NCBI RefSeq assembly: GCF_007753265.1
Contig: NZ_CP036349.1
Location: forward strand, 3,257,363-3,321,362
Direction: 5' to 3'
DNA length: 64,000 nucleotides
Origin: Botrimarina mediterranea
GTDB taxonomy: Bacteria; Planctomycetota; Planctomycetia; Pirellulales; Lacipirellulaceae
The translations under genes and the position numbers were made by a program. This document shows, piece after piece, positions 15,509 to 23,296 of this stretch; position 1 is the stretch's first letter, and each line of letters opens with the position of its first letter. A model generated the notes under the pieces. The model did not search any database, was not told the origin of the DNA, and saw only the letters and a program-made list of their open reading frames with translations.

Positions 15509-16834
15509 TCAGCCCAACTCTTCTTCGTTGACGTAGGTCTCGAGGAACCGCGTCAGCTTGTGGAAGTCGCTGTCCTGCTCGATGTAGCGGACGACCGTGA
15601 CGAGCGTCTCGGGATCGACGAGCTCGTCGAACGGCACGTAGCGGAGTTGCAGCTGACCCTGGCAGGAGACCATCACGCCGTTGGCCTTCTGCTCCACCAG
15701 CGCCCGGTAGGCGCCGACGCCGAGCTGGCTGCCGAGCATCACGTCGAAGGCGTGCGGCACCGTGCAGCGGGCCTCGTAGCCGAGCTGCACCGGCTTCACC
15801 TGCTTTTTCTTATCGGTCTGCTTCTTGTACTCGGCCTCGATCAGCTTGGCGAACAGCGTGTAGAGGCTGACGTCCGACACCTTGATGTGGCCGTGGTCGT
15901 CGCGCGAAACGCCTTCGAGGTGCTTGAATGGCAGCAGCTCGGCTAGGCCCTCGGCGATGACGATGACGCCGTACTCTTTGCCCTCGCGTTCGCGCGTCGT
16001 CATCGTCAGCACGATGCGACGGATCACTTCATCGAGGTTCATCACCTCGCGCGAGTGCGTCTGGCCCGTCGCAGGGTCGGTGTACTCTTCGGTCGTGCGG
16101 TACTTGCCGCTGATGTCCTCGACGCTGATGACGAGGCTCGCCTCGCCCGCGATCGCCACGCCGTACGCCAACCAACCGGCCGAGCGGCCCATCGACTCGA
16201 CGAGGAAGTAGTTGCGGTTCGCCTCGGCGTCGGCCAGCAGGTTCAGCACTTCGCGGGCGAGGAAATCGACCGCCGTGAAGTAGCCGAACGTGAAGTCGAT
16301 GCCCGAGTAGTCGTTGTCGATCGTCTTCGGCAGGTGGACGACCGGGATCTTCTTCGCCCCCTCGGGGAGGCGGTCCTGGTAGAGCTTGAACTTGTTGGCG
16401 GTCTTGAGCGTGTCGTCGCCGCCGATAGAGATCAGCGCGTCGACGCCGATCGACGAGAGCCCCTCGTAGACGTTCTTCAGCGGCGCCGAACGCTCGGGGT
16501 CCTCGAGGTGCGACGGGTGCGAGACCATCTTGCCGGGGTTCGCGCGGGCGGTGCCGATGATGATGCCCCGCTTGCTGCGGGTGCGGCTGAGGAGCTTGTG
16601 ATCGATCATCACGTAGTCGCTCCCCTCGACGAGCGGCTTGTCGGCCGAGTAGTCGATGAGGCTCGAGTAGCCGTGCTTGACGCCGACGACCTCAACGCCA
16701 TTGCGGAGGAACGAGACGGCGGCGGCCGAGATCACGGCGTTCGCCGCCGGCGCCGGGCCACCGGCGAACAGGATGGCGACCCGCTTGAACTGGTGGTCGT
16801 GCTTGGTGGGACGGGCGAGGCTGCTCTTGGCCAT
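15509..16834 (-). CDS. pfp: Pyrophosphate-dependent 6-phosphofructokinase
   Basis: Phosphorylates fructose-6-phosphate with PPi, reversibly, in central carbon metabolism. PPi use is indicated by GGDDTLKTANK (about residue 136 on), where ATP enzymes have GGDGS/T, and by the Lys in PKTIDNDY (about 169), where ATP enzymes have Gly. SMGRSAGWLAYGVAIAG (about 210) and the C-terminal GYEARCTVPHAFDVMLGSQLG substrate-binding region are intact. The 441 residues fit the non-allosteric PPi clade. A pyrophosphatase gene follows directly. Confidence 0.93.
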   Translation of the reverse strand: MAKSSLARPTKHDHQFKRVAILFAGGPAPAANAVISAAAVSFLRNGVEVVGVKHGYSSLIDYSADKPLVEGSDYVMIDHKLLSRTRSKRGIIIGTARANPGKMVSHPSHLEDPERSAPLKNVYEGLSSIGVDALISIGGDDTLKTANKFKLYQDRLPEGAKKIPVVHLPKTIDNDYSGIDFTFGYFTAVDFLAREVLNLLADAEANRNYFLVESMGRSAGWLAYGVAIAGEASLVISVEDISGKYRTTEEYTDPATGQTHSREVMNLDEVIRRIVLTMTTREREGKEYGVIVIAEGLAELLPFKHLEGVSRDDHGHIKVSDVSLYTLFAKLIEAEYKKQTDKKKQVKPVQLGYEARCTVPHAFDVMLGSQLGVGAYRALVEQKANGVMVSCQGQLQLRYVPFDELVDPETLVTVVRYIEQDSDFHKLTRFLETYVNEEELG

Positions 16835-16969
16835 GTCGTCGCGGCGGGAGTTGGGGGTGGGATGACGGAGGTGGGAAAGCTCTCTCAGGCGGAGAGTTTA
16901 CCCGCCGGGAGCCGGGGCGTTAATGGGCCGGCTCATCGCGAATCCGATCCAGATTCCGAGCCGCGACCG

Positions 16970-17335
16970 TCAGGGAGCGACGGAATCGTGGGATTTGTAG
17001 TGCTCTGTCAAAAGCTTCGCGATGCGGTATTCAGCTAAGTAGTGCACCAAGCCGGCGAGCACCGACGAAAGGCTCAGGCCGAGTCCCAAGCCGAGAAACC
17101 CGCCTGCGAACGATCCCACGTAGAAGGGGGCATGGACACCATCAAGCTCGATTTCAGCCCAGCCATCCATCAACATTTTGGAGACAGCAAAGAATACGGC
17201 GATATGGCACGAGGCGACGAATGCGCAAAAAGTCGCCATCCACCATCGCATCCGTCTATATGAATGGATGCGTCTTGCAAGCCGTGCAACCAACTCGTCG
17301 TCGGTGAGCCGGAGCGGAATTATTGGCAACTTCAT
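16970..17335 (-). CDS. Small membrane protein, unknown function
   Basis: A 121-residue protein with two predicted membrane helices: MATFCAFVASCHIAVFFAVSK (about 33-53) and a Gly-rich FAGGFLGLGLGLSLSSVLAGL (about 75-95). Both ends appear cytoplasmic, with a basic N-terminus (RLARRIHSYRRMRWW). I do not recognise a family. Base use is less G+C-biased than in core neighbours, and it sits between pfp and a toxin-antitoxin pair, so this small patch may be accessory DNA. Confidence 0.6.
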   Translation of the reverse strand: MKLPIIPLRLTDDELVARLARRIHSYRRMRWWMATFCAFVASCHIAVFFAVSKMLMDGWAEIELDGVHAPFYVGSFAGGFLGLGLGLSLSSVLAGLVHYLAEYRIAKLLTEHYKSHDSVAP

Positions 17336-17439
17336 AAGCCAGCAATCCGTCTGAGACTTGCCATTCTTAATGCTTCAGCGTCTTGCGTCAGGGCTTAGGT
17401 CAAGCGTCACTTCGCCGCGTGCTAGGCGACAATGGACTG

Positions 17440-17826
17440 TCACCAGATTCGCGCCACGCCGTAGGCGTCGAGTTGCTTGTCGCCACTCAAAAGAGTCAGC
17501 CCATTCTCCAAAGCCTGAGCAACCAACAATCGGTCGAACGGGTCTTTGTGGTGATGCGGCAGCGTGGCGACTCGGGCGACGTGAGCAAACCCGATTGGCA
17601 GAACGGTCAATTCGTATAGCCGGACGGCGTCGTGCAGGTAATCGACGAGCGGCTCTTGGAGCTGGATCTTTCCCAGCCCGACCTTGATCCCTAGCTCCCA
17701 ACAACTCGCAGGACTCAAAAAGAGTTCGGCTTCGGAGTCGGCAACCACATCGGCAGCACGCTCCGTGAGCTTTGCATCCCCCTCGACAAGCCAGAGCAGC
17801 GTGTGGGTGTCGAGCAGTAGCTTCAC
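17440..17826 (-). CDS. vapC: PIN-domain toxin (VapC-like)
   Basis: Predicted Mg-dependent RNase toxin of a type II toxin-antitoxin pair. The PIN acidic residues are in place: Asp6 in MKLLLDTHTLLWL, Glu in SCWELGIKVGLG (about 44), and two Asp in HHHKDPFDRLLVAQA (about 94-97), with a later SGDKQLDAYGV. The 128-residue length is normal, and HKDPFDRL marks the subgroup paired with Phd/YefM-type antitoxins. Its start overlaps the antitoxin stop by 4 nt, so the two are translationally coupled. The RNA target is unknown. Confidence 0.88.
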   Translation of the reverse strand: MKLLLDTHTLLWLVEGDAKLTERAADVVADSEAELFLSPASCWELGIKVGLGKIQLQEPLVDYLHDAVRLYELTVLPIGFAHVARVATLPHHHKDPFDRLLVAQALENGLTLLSGDKQLDAYGVARIW

Positions 17827-18062
17827 GGCAGGTAATCCTTGAAGCCTTCGAGGTGCTCGTCGTCCTCGACGATGACCCGGAGCCGCCCCTTCATCTGACC
17901 GGGTAGGCGACGTTTCTGCGCCTCACTCTTCGGCAAAGCCGAGTAAGACAGGATGGCGACCTCTCGATCCCCCTCCACGAAGACGATCGGCTCGCCTTGG
18001 CTTCGCGCCACGAGTTCGCGAACCGCTTCTGAGGCGTCACTAAGATCGATGACTTCCGACAT
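17823..18062 (-). CDS. Phd/YefM-type antitoxin partner of the PIN toxin
   Basis: A 79-residue protein with an N-terminal Phd/YefM-like DNA-binding segment (VIDLSDASEAVRELVARSQGE, then PIVFVEGDREVAILSYSAL). A charged, probably flexible C-terminal tail (RLRVIVEDDEHLEGFKDYLP) would wrap the toxin. It precedes the toxin with a 4-nt overlap, the usual order. Autoregulation at the upstream region is expected from the family. Identification rests on size, order and this fold pattern. Confidence 0.8.
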   Translation of the reverse strand: MSEVIDLSDASEAVRELVARSQGEPIVFVEGDREVAILSYSALPKSEAQKRRLPGQMKGRLRVIVEDDEHLEGFKDYLP

Positions 18063-18135
18063 GAGGTACTCCTGCGGAGAGCTTCCACCAGCCTATCTTA
18101 CCGCAGCAACCAACGCAGGCAAAACAATCTGCTGG

Positions 18136-18162
18136 GCGGGTAGGAACGCCTTGTTCCTACCG
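18136..18162. terminator. Hairpin behind accC
   Basis: GGTAGGAAC (18140-18148) pairs with GTTCCTACC (18153-18161) around a 4-nt loop. Read on the minus strand it lies 25-50 bp behind the accC stop codon and is followed by ATTGTTTTG. It probably terminates the pepQ-accB-accC transcript before the toxin-antitoxin genes. Confidence 0.6.
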
Positions 18163-18185
18163 TGATATGCAGCACGCCAACCACA

Positions 18186-19535
18186 TCAGCCGCCCGCCGT
18201 GAACGTCCGCTCGACGAACGTCGTGTCGATCCGGGCCTCGCTGAACGCGGTGTGGCTGAGGATCTCTTTGTGGAGCGGGATCGTCGTTTTGATGCCTTCC
18301 ACCTTTAGTTCGGCGAGGCAGCGGAGCATCGAGGCGATCGCCTCATCGCGGGTTGCCTGGCGCACCAGGAGCTTGCCGATCATCGAGTCGTAGTACGGCG
18401 GCACGACGTAGCCCGAGTGGGCGTGCGAGTCGAACCGCACGCCGAAGCCGCCGGGGATCACCAGCCGCTCGATCTTGCCCGGCGACGGCTGGAAGTTCTT
18501 CGCGGGGTCCTCGGCGTTGATGCGGCACTCGATCGCGTGGCCCAAGCGCGGGATGTCTTCCTGCTTGAGCCACAGTTCTTCGCCCGCGGCGATGCGGATC
18601 TGCGCCTTGATCAGGTCGACGCCGGTGACTAGTTCGGTGACCGGGTGCTCGACCTGGATGCGGGCGTTGACTTCGATGAAGTAGAAGTTGCCGTCCTTAT
18701 CGACGATGAACTCGACGGTCGCCGCGTTGGAGTAATCGGCGGCCTTGATGAGGCGCACCGCCGCCTCGCACATCTCCTGCCGCGTCTCTTCGTTGATATT
18801 CGGGCTCGGCGACTCTTCGATGAGCTTCTGGTGCCGCCGCTGGGTGGAGCAGTCGCGTTCCCAGAGGTGGATGGCGTTGCCGTGCTTGTCGGCGAGGACT
18901 TGCACCTCGACGTGGCGCGGGTGCTCGATGTACTTCTCGAGGTAGACGTCGCCGTTGCCGAACGCGGCCTCGGCCTCGGCGCGGGCTTGTTGCAACGCCG
19001 ACTTGAGCGCCAAGTCGTTCGAGGCGACACGCATGCCGCGGCCGCCGCCGCCGGCGGTCGCCTTGATCAGCACGGGGAAGCCGACCTCGTGGGCGAACTT
19101 CACCGCCTCGGACTCTTCGCTGATGCACCCCGCGCTACCGGGCACCACCGGCACGCCGGCCTGACGGGCCAGTTCGCGGGCTGTGTTCTTATCGCCGAGC
19201 TTTGCCATCGCCTCGGGCGAGGGGCCGATGAAGTCAATCTGGCAGTTGCGGCAGATCTCGTTGAAGTGGGCGTTCTCGGACAGAAAACCGAAGCCCGGGT
19301 GGATCGCCTCGACGTTGCCGACCTCGGCCGCCGCGATGACGTTGGCGATCTTGAGGTAGCTCTCCGACGCCCTCGCCGGGCCGATGCAGTAGGCCTCGTC
19401 GGCCAGCGACAAGTAGTTGGAGCCGCGGTCCCCTTCGCTGAAGACGGCGACCGACTCGATGCCCATCTCTTTGCAAGCGCGGATCACCCGCAGGGCAATC
19501 TCGCCGCGGTTCGCGATCAGGATCCTTCGGTACAT
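18186..19535 (-). CDS. accC: Acetyl-CoA carboxylase, biotin carboxylase subunit
   Basis: Carboxylates biotin on the carrier protein with ATP and bicarbonate, the first half-reaction of fatty acid synthesis. The ATP-grasp fold is complete: [20 protein letters not shown] at the N-terminus, the glycine-rich loop [12 protein letters not shown] (about 159-170), [33 protein letters not shown] and the catalytic [16 protein letters not shown] (about 288-303). The 449 residues match the family. It follows accB on the same strand by 108 bp. Confidence 0.96.
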   Translation of the reverse strand: MYRRILIANRGEIALRVIRACKEMGIESVAVFSEGDRGSNYLSLADEAYCIGPARASESYLKIANVIAAAEVGNVEAIHPGFGFLSENAHFNEICRNCQIDFIGPSPEAMAKLGDKNTARELARQAGVPVVPGSAGCISEESEAVKFAHEVGFPVLIKATAGGGGRGMRVASNDLALKSALQQARAEAEAAFGNGDVYLEKYIEHPRHVEVQVLADKHGNAIHLWERDCSTQRRHQKLIEESPSPNINEETRQEMCEAAVRLIKAADYSNAATVEFIVDKDGNFYFIEVNARIQVEHPVTELVTGVDLIKAQIRIAAGEELWLKQEDIPRLGHAIECRINAEDPAKNFQPSPGKIERLVIPGGFGVRFDSHAHSGYVVPPYYDSMIGKLLVRQATRDEAIASMLRCLAELKVEGIKTTIPLHKEILSHTAFSEARIDTTFVERTFTAGG

Positions 19536-19643
19536 CGAGGCAGCGTCTTGTGTTCTAGCGAAGGCCCGGCAAGCGGGGACGCGTTCGCGTCACGGTTCCG
19601 GGAGGGGGAGGGCAGGGCGGCGGGCTACTCGATTCGAACCTAG

Positions 19644-20147
19644 TTACTCGATACGGAAGAGCGGCTGGCCGAATTCGACCGGCATGCCGTTCTCGACCAG
19701 CACCGCCGTGATTTTGCCGCTCGTCTCGGCGGGGATCTCGTTGAAGACTTTCATGGCTTCAATGATGCAGATCGTGGTGTCGGGGCCGACCTGGTCGCCA
19801 ATCTTGATGAACGGCGCCGCGTCGGGGCTCGACGACAGGTAGAACGTGCCGACCATCGGGCTATTGATCGTCTTGCCAGCCGGAGCGGCCGCGGGGGCCG
19901 AGGGCGCCGCCGCTGGGGCAGGGGCCGCCTGAGGAGCCGGGGCAGGCGCCGCCGCGGGGGCATAGGCCGGCGTCGCGGTGAAGACCGGCTGATCGGCCCC
20001 ACGGCGGAGGCGGACCCGCTGGTTGCCCTGGCGGAGATCGATCTCCGAAAGGTCGTGTTCGTTCATCAAAGCCACGAGCCGACGGACACGGCGGACGTCG
20101 AAGACGTCTTGGGCTTCGGTGGGGTCTTGTTTGCTGTCTTCAGCCAC
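19644..20147 (-). CDS. accB: Biotin carboxyl carrier protein of acetyl-CoA carboxylase
   Basis: Carries biotin between the carboxylase and transferase active sites. The N-terminal domain (about 1-55, [30 protein letters not shown]) is followed by an Ala/Pro-rich mobile linker (about 56-92). The biotinyl domain has the acceptor lysine in [13 protein letters not shown] (about Lys134). The residues after the lysine are Val-Phe instead of the common Leu/Met-Met. A PMVGTFY motif is present. It is placed between pepQ and accC. Confidence 0.95.
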   Translation of the reverse strand: MAEDSKQDPTEAQDVFDVRRVRRLVALMNEHDLSEIDLRQGNQRVRLRRGADQPVFTATPAYAPAAAPAPAPQAAPAPAAAPSAPAAAPAGKTINSPMVGTFYLSSSPDAAPFIKIGDQVGPDTTICIIEAMKVFNEIPAETSGKITAVLVENGMPVEFGQPLFRIE

Positions 20148-20264
20148 GGTCGGGGTTCTCGTCGTCTCTCGGCACGTGCACAGGCGGACCGCTACGGTCG
20201 CCCACGGCCCCGCAGTTTACCCGCCAAGGGGGGGCGTCACTAGACCGGACCCGGGAGCGAATCT

Positions 20265-20360
20265 TTAGGCGAGCCGGGTGGCGTCAGCCCCCGAAGGAAA
20301 CTGCATTTTCGCCGATAGAGACAGCGCTTCCCTCCGGGGGCTCACGCCACCCCGTTCGCA
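20265..20360. repeat. GGCGAGCCGG-type hairpin behind pepQ (family E, copy 2)
   Basis: GGGTGGCGTCAGCCCCCGAAGG (left, ends near 20297) pairs with CCTCCGGGGGCTCACGCCACCC (right, about 20333-20353). It begins with the same GGCGAGCCGG word as the elements at 6.37 and 35.53 kb and lies behind the pepQ stop codon on the minus strand. Confidence 0.65.
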
Positions 20361-20379
20361 GGACGTGGGTCTTGAGGGA

Positions 20380-21468
20380 CTAAAGCACGCTACTTTCGAT
20401 GGACTTCGGCACATCCGAGAGCAGCTCGTGGCCCGTTTTGGTAACCAGCACGTCATCCTCGATCCGCACGCCGCCCCAGCCGGGGAGGTAGATGCCGGGC
20501 TCGACGGTCACCACCATGCCGGGGACGAGCTCGTTGGGCATGTTGCGGCCCATCCTTGGCCCCTCGTGGATCTCGAGGCCGACGCCGTGGCCCAGGCCGT
20601 GGCCGAACTCCTTGCCGTAACCAGCCTTGGTGATGACGTTGCGGGCGGCGGCGTCGACGTCCTCGCACTTCACGCCCGGCCGGATGGCGTCGATCGCGGC
20701 GAGCTGGGCCTCCAGAACGATGCTGTAGACCTTCTGCATCTTCTTCGAAGGCTCAACGTGGAACACCATCCGCGTCAGGTCGCTGGCGTAGAGCGGCGCG
20801 AAAACGCCCCAGTCGATGAGCGTGAAGTCGTAGTCGCCCACCACGGCGTCCGTCGGCGAGGCGTGAGGCAGCGCCGCGCGGGGGCCGGCGGCGACGATCG
20901 CCGGGAAACTAAGGCACTTCCCGCCGAAACGCCGGGCTTGGTACTCGAGTTCGCGCGCCAGGTCGGCCTCGGTGGCGTCGGGTGTCCACGCCGCCCTCAC
21001 GACGTTAAAGGCCCGCTTGGCGACGTAGGCGGCGTGGCGGATGGCCTCGACCTCTTCGCGGTCTTTGACGGCGCGGAGCGACTCGACGAGCCCCGCCTGA
21101 CCCTCGAACCGGACGGCCGGCGCCTCTTCCTTGAGCTGCCGCAGTGAACCAGCCGTCAGCGAGTCTTCCTCGAACCCAAGGACGCCGACGGATTTCTTCT
21201 CCAGGAGCTTTGCCGTCGTTGGCAAGATGCGTTCGCCGGGCTCACGCACTAGCAGCCGCAAGCGGGGGCACTCGTCCTCTAGCTGAGTCGTGTAGCGCGG
21301 GTCGGTCACGAGGACGGCGTCGTCGCCGGTGACGAGCAGATAACTGTCGTCGCCGGTGAAGCCCGTCAGGTAAGTGACGTTATGGAAGCTGGTGACCAGC
21401 AGCGCGTCTACCTTTTGGCGCCGCAACAGCTTCCGCAGATTCGCCCGCCGCTTCTCGTGTGTCGACAT
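20380..21468 (-). CDS. pepQ: Xaa-Pro peptidase, M24 family
   Basis: Cytoplasmic metallopeptidase cleaving X-Pro bonds. The N-terminal creatinase-like domain (about 1-125, with VDALLVTSFHNVTYLTGFTGDDSYLL) precedes the pita-bread catalytic domain. Metal ligands are in LIDWGVF and SDLTRMVF (two Asp), GHGLGHGVGLEIHEGP (His), TVEPGIYLPG (Glu) and VRIEDDVLVT (Glu). The 362 residues fit bacterial members. It starts the pepQ-accB-accC strand run, an order I associate with many bacteria. Confidence 0.92.
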   Translation of the reverse strand: MSTHEKRRANLRKLLRRQKVDALLVTSFHNVTYLTGFTGDDSYLLVTGDDAVLVTDPRYTTQLEDECPRLRLLVREPGERILPTTAKLLEKKSVGVLGFEEDSLTAGSLRQLKEEAPAVRFEGQAGLVESLRAVKDREEVEAIRHAAYVAKRAFNVVRAAWTPDATEADLARELEYQARRFGGKCLSFPAIVAAGPRAALPHASPTDAVVGDYDFTLIDWGVFAPLYASDLTRMVFHVEPSKKMQKVYSIVLEAQLAAIDAIRPGVKCEDVDAAARNVITKAGYGKEFGHGLGHGVGLEIHEGPRMGRNMPNELVPGMVVTVEPGIYLPGWGGVRIEDDVLVTKTGHELLSDVPKSIESSVL

Positions 21469-21584
21469 ACCGACCTTTGATGCTCGTGTCCCGCAGCCGC
21501 CGTCAGGAGCGACAGCCGCTTAGGCTAGAGTATCGGCCAGCCCGATTGCGTCCGGCAACCCAGTTCCGCCGGCCACCCCTCGAG

Positions 21585-22907
21585 TCAGCGGCGCCGACGA
21601 CGCATCGCAACAAGAACTGTCGACGCTGCGAGGGCGAGGGCGGAGGGCTCGGGGATCGCCACGGCCGAGACGAGTTGAGCGAAGGCCGACGACGAGATCG
21701 ATCCGCCCAAGGCCTCACGCATCAGGACGAAATCTCCGAGATCAACATTCCCATCGAGGTTGAGGTCGCCCTTCATCCAGGAGTGAACGTTCACGTCTAC
21801 CGAGCTGGACAACCAGTTGTCGACCAGAATGCCGAGGTCGCCAGTAGCAACACCATTGACGATGCCGCCGGTGACTTGGCCGTCCAGATCGATATCACCC
21901 ATTTTCGAAAAGGTCGTCCTAGCATCGTCGATCTGCGAAGCATAAGTCGAATAAGAGAGGTCCGAGATGCCCGTAAACCCACCGAACAAGGAAAGCACGG
22001 AGGGCTGACCGTTGCCGAAGTAAATGCCATGCATCAAACCGGCGAGCACCCACTCGTCCCCGTCCTTCCAGAAGACCGGCCCGCCGGAGTCGCCCGCCAC
22101 GCCTTGCGCTTCGTCAGGGAGGCCGTTTTCGTCGAACCGAATAGCAAACCCGATTGTGTCTAAGAAACTTCCCTCCATCAGCATGTTCTGGCTGACCCTA
22201 ACGACGCCGTTGGGAGTTGTTGAGCTGCGTTGATTGGTCCCCCATTGCCAAGGGGTGGGGGACACCGGCGAGTTCGTGAAGCCGAAACCGCGGTAGGACG
22301 AAGTTGGCCAGTCAGCGGGATCGTTCAGCACGGACCCCGATGAGTTGTAGTAGAACTGGCCGTTCGTGTCGTTCGCGTCGTTGAGGGTGCGTATGCGACC
22401 CTTGCCAAAGATTGTTAATTGCTCTGACGAGGTATTGGGCAGCCGGGACGCAAGCGTCAACCGTCGGATTTCGGGATCGAGTTCCTCAGGTGACAAACCG
22501 GTCGTTGTATCAACGCCGACTCGATAGAGCCGCAAGTCCGAGCTGATGTTAAGGCTGCCATTCGATGTCCTGCGTGTTGACCCGAAGGTCGACGGGTTCG
22601 CCAAATTCGTCGCTGAGCCCGGAATGATCGGAAATGTCCCTCCGGCTATTTCGACGCTCCCACTCGTCGCCGTGTCGGCGTGATAGGCGGTCAGAAATAA
22701 GTTGTCGCCGAGATAGATGCCCGTCTTGTTCGTGGGCAGGTTGTGTGATCCCGGGTCGTCCACCGGCGGCGTCGTGTTGATTAGCGCCGGCGTGCCGGCG
22801 CCGTTCCACGTCTTGACGATCAGCGCGTCGCACGGCGCAACGCCAAACGCCAGCACCGCCGCTAGCAGTGATGTAAGTCGAATCGAATAGAAGGTCGTGT
22901 GCGACAA
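21585..22907 (-). CDS. Secreted trypsin-like serine protease with dockerin-like repeats and PEP-CTERM tail
   Basis: An exported S1-type protease. The catalytic triad is readable: His in FLTAYHAD (about residue 76), Asp in SSDLRLYRV (about 124), and Ser in GVAGDSGGPVFW (about 274). Two dockerin-like calcium repeats follow (GDIDLDGQVTGG and GDLNLDGNVDLGDFVLMREA, about 345-405). The C-terminus is a PEP-CTERM sorting signal: PEP motif in AIPEPSALAL, a hydrophobic stretch, and RRRRR. I place the start at TTG 22907, preceded at a good distance by GGAGGAC (22914-22920). It gives a 26-residue signal peptide; the open frame continues upstream to 23168 without support. No sorting enzyme lies in the window. 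Confidence 0.85.
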   Translation of the reverse strand: MSHTTFYSIRLTSLLAAVLAFGVAPCDALIVKTWNGAGTPALINTTPPVDDPGSHNLPTNKTGIYLGDNLFLTAYHADTATSGSVEIAGGTFPIIPGSATNLANPSTFGSTRRTSNGSLNISSDLRLYRVGVDTTTGLSPEELDPEIRRLTLASRLPNTSSEQLTIFGKGRIRTLNDANDTNGQFYYNSSGSVLNDPADWPTSSYRGFGFTNSPVSPTPWQWGTNQRSSTTPNGVVRVSQNMLMEGSFLDTIGFAIRFDENGLPDEAQGVAGDSGGPVFWKDGDEWVLAGLMHGIYFGNGQPSVLSLFGGFTGISDLSYSTYASQIDDARTTFSKMGDIDLDGQVTGGIVNGVATGDLGILVDNWLSSSVDVNVHSWMKGDLNLDGNVDLGDFVLMREALGGSISSSAFAQLVSAVAIPEPSALALAASTVLVAMRRRRR

Positions 22908-23296
22908 GCTGGGGTCCTCCGTCACCGTTCCGATGGCGACGTCGATGTGCAACGGACAAGAAGCTGGCAAAGCAGGCGCCCACTCCGACACCTCCTCCGA
23001 CTCGCATTCTACGCGAACTTTGCTCTTAGGGAGAATCAAATTGGTCGGTAGATTCCCGACAAATGCGAGAGATTTGGCCCAGAAAACCTTCCACACGCGT
23101 GCAATATTCCGCGATTGGCGTACGCTCCTGCCGGATGCGCCGGCAAAGGGACCCTGAGGGCCCGGCAATCCATTCCGGCTGGAAAACCTAAGACGGATCT
23201 ACCGGTGGCGCCGAATACAGAATTAATGAGTGTCTGCCCGGGGCGCTAGCAGCGCTGGCGTCCGGGGTCAGGAGCATAAACCGCACGGAAGCAGGC
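22908..23296. other. Divergent spacer
   Basis: About 390 bp between the divergent protease and motor-operon starts. Apart from the Shine-Dalgarno of the protease, I see a GC-rich hairpin near 23235-23275 (CCCGG.../...CCGGGG) upstream of the motor operon. No promoter stands out. Confidence 0.4.

Noticed and set aside
22908-23168. Upstream extension of the serine protease frame
   Set aside because: The TTG at 22907 has a good Shine-Dalgarno and starts a proper signal peptide; the extension would bury the signal peptide.
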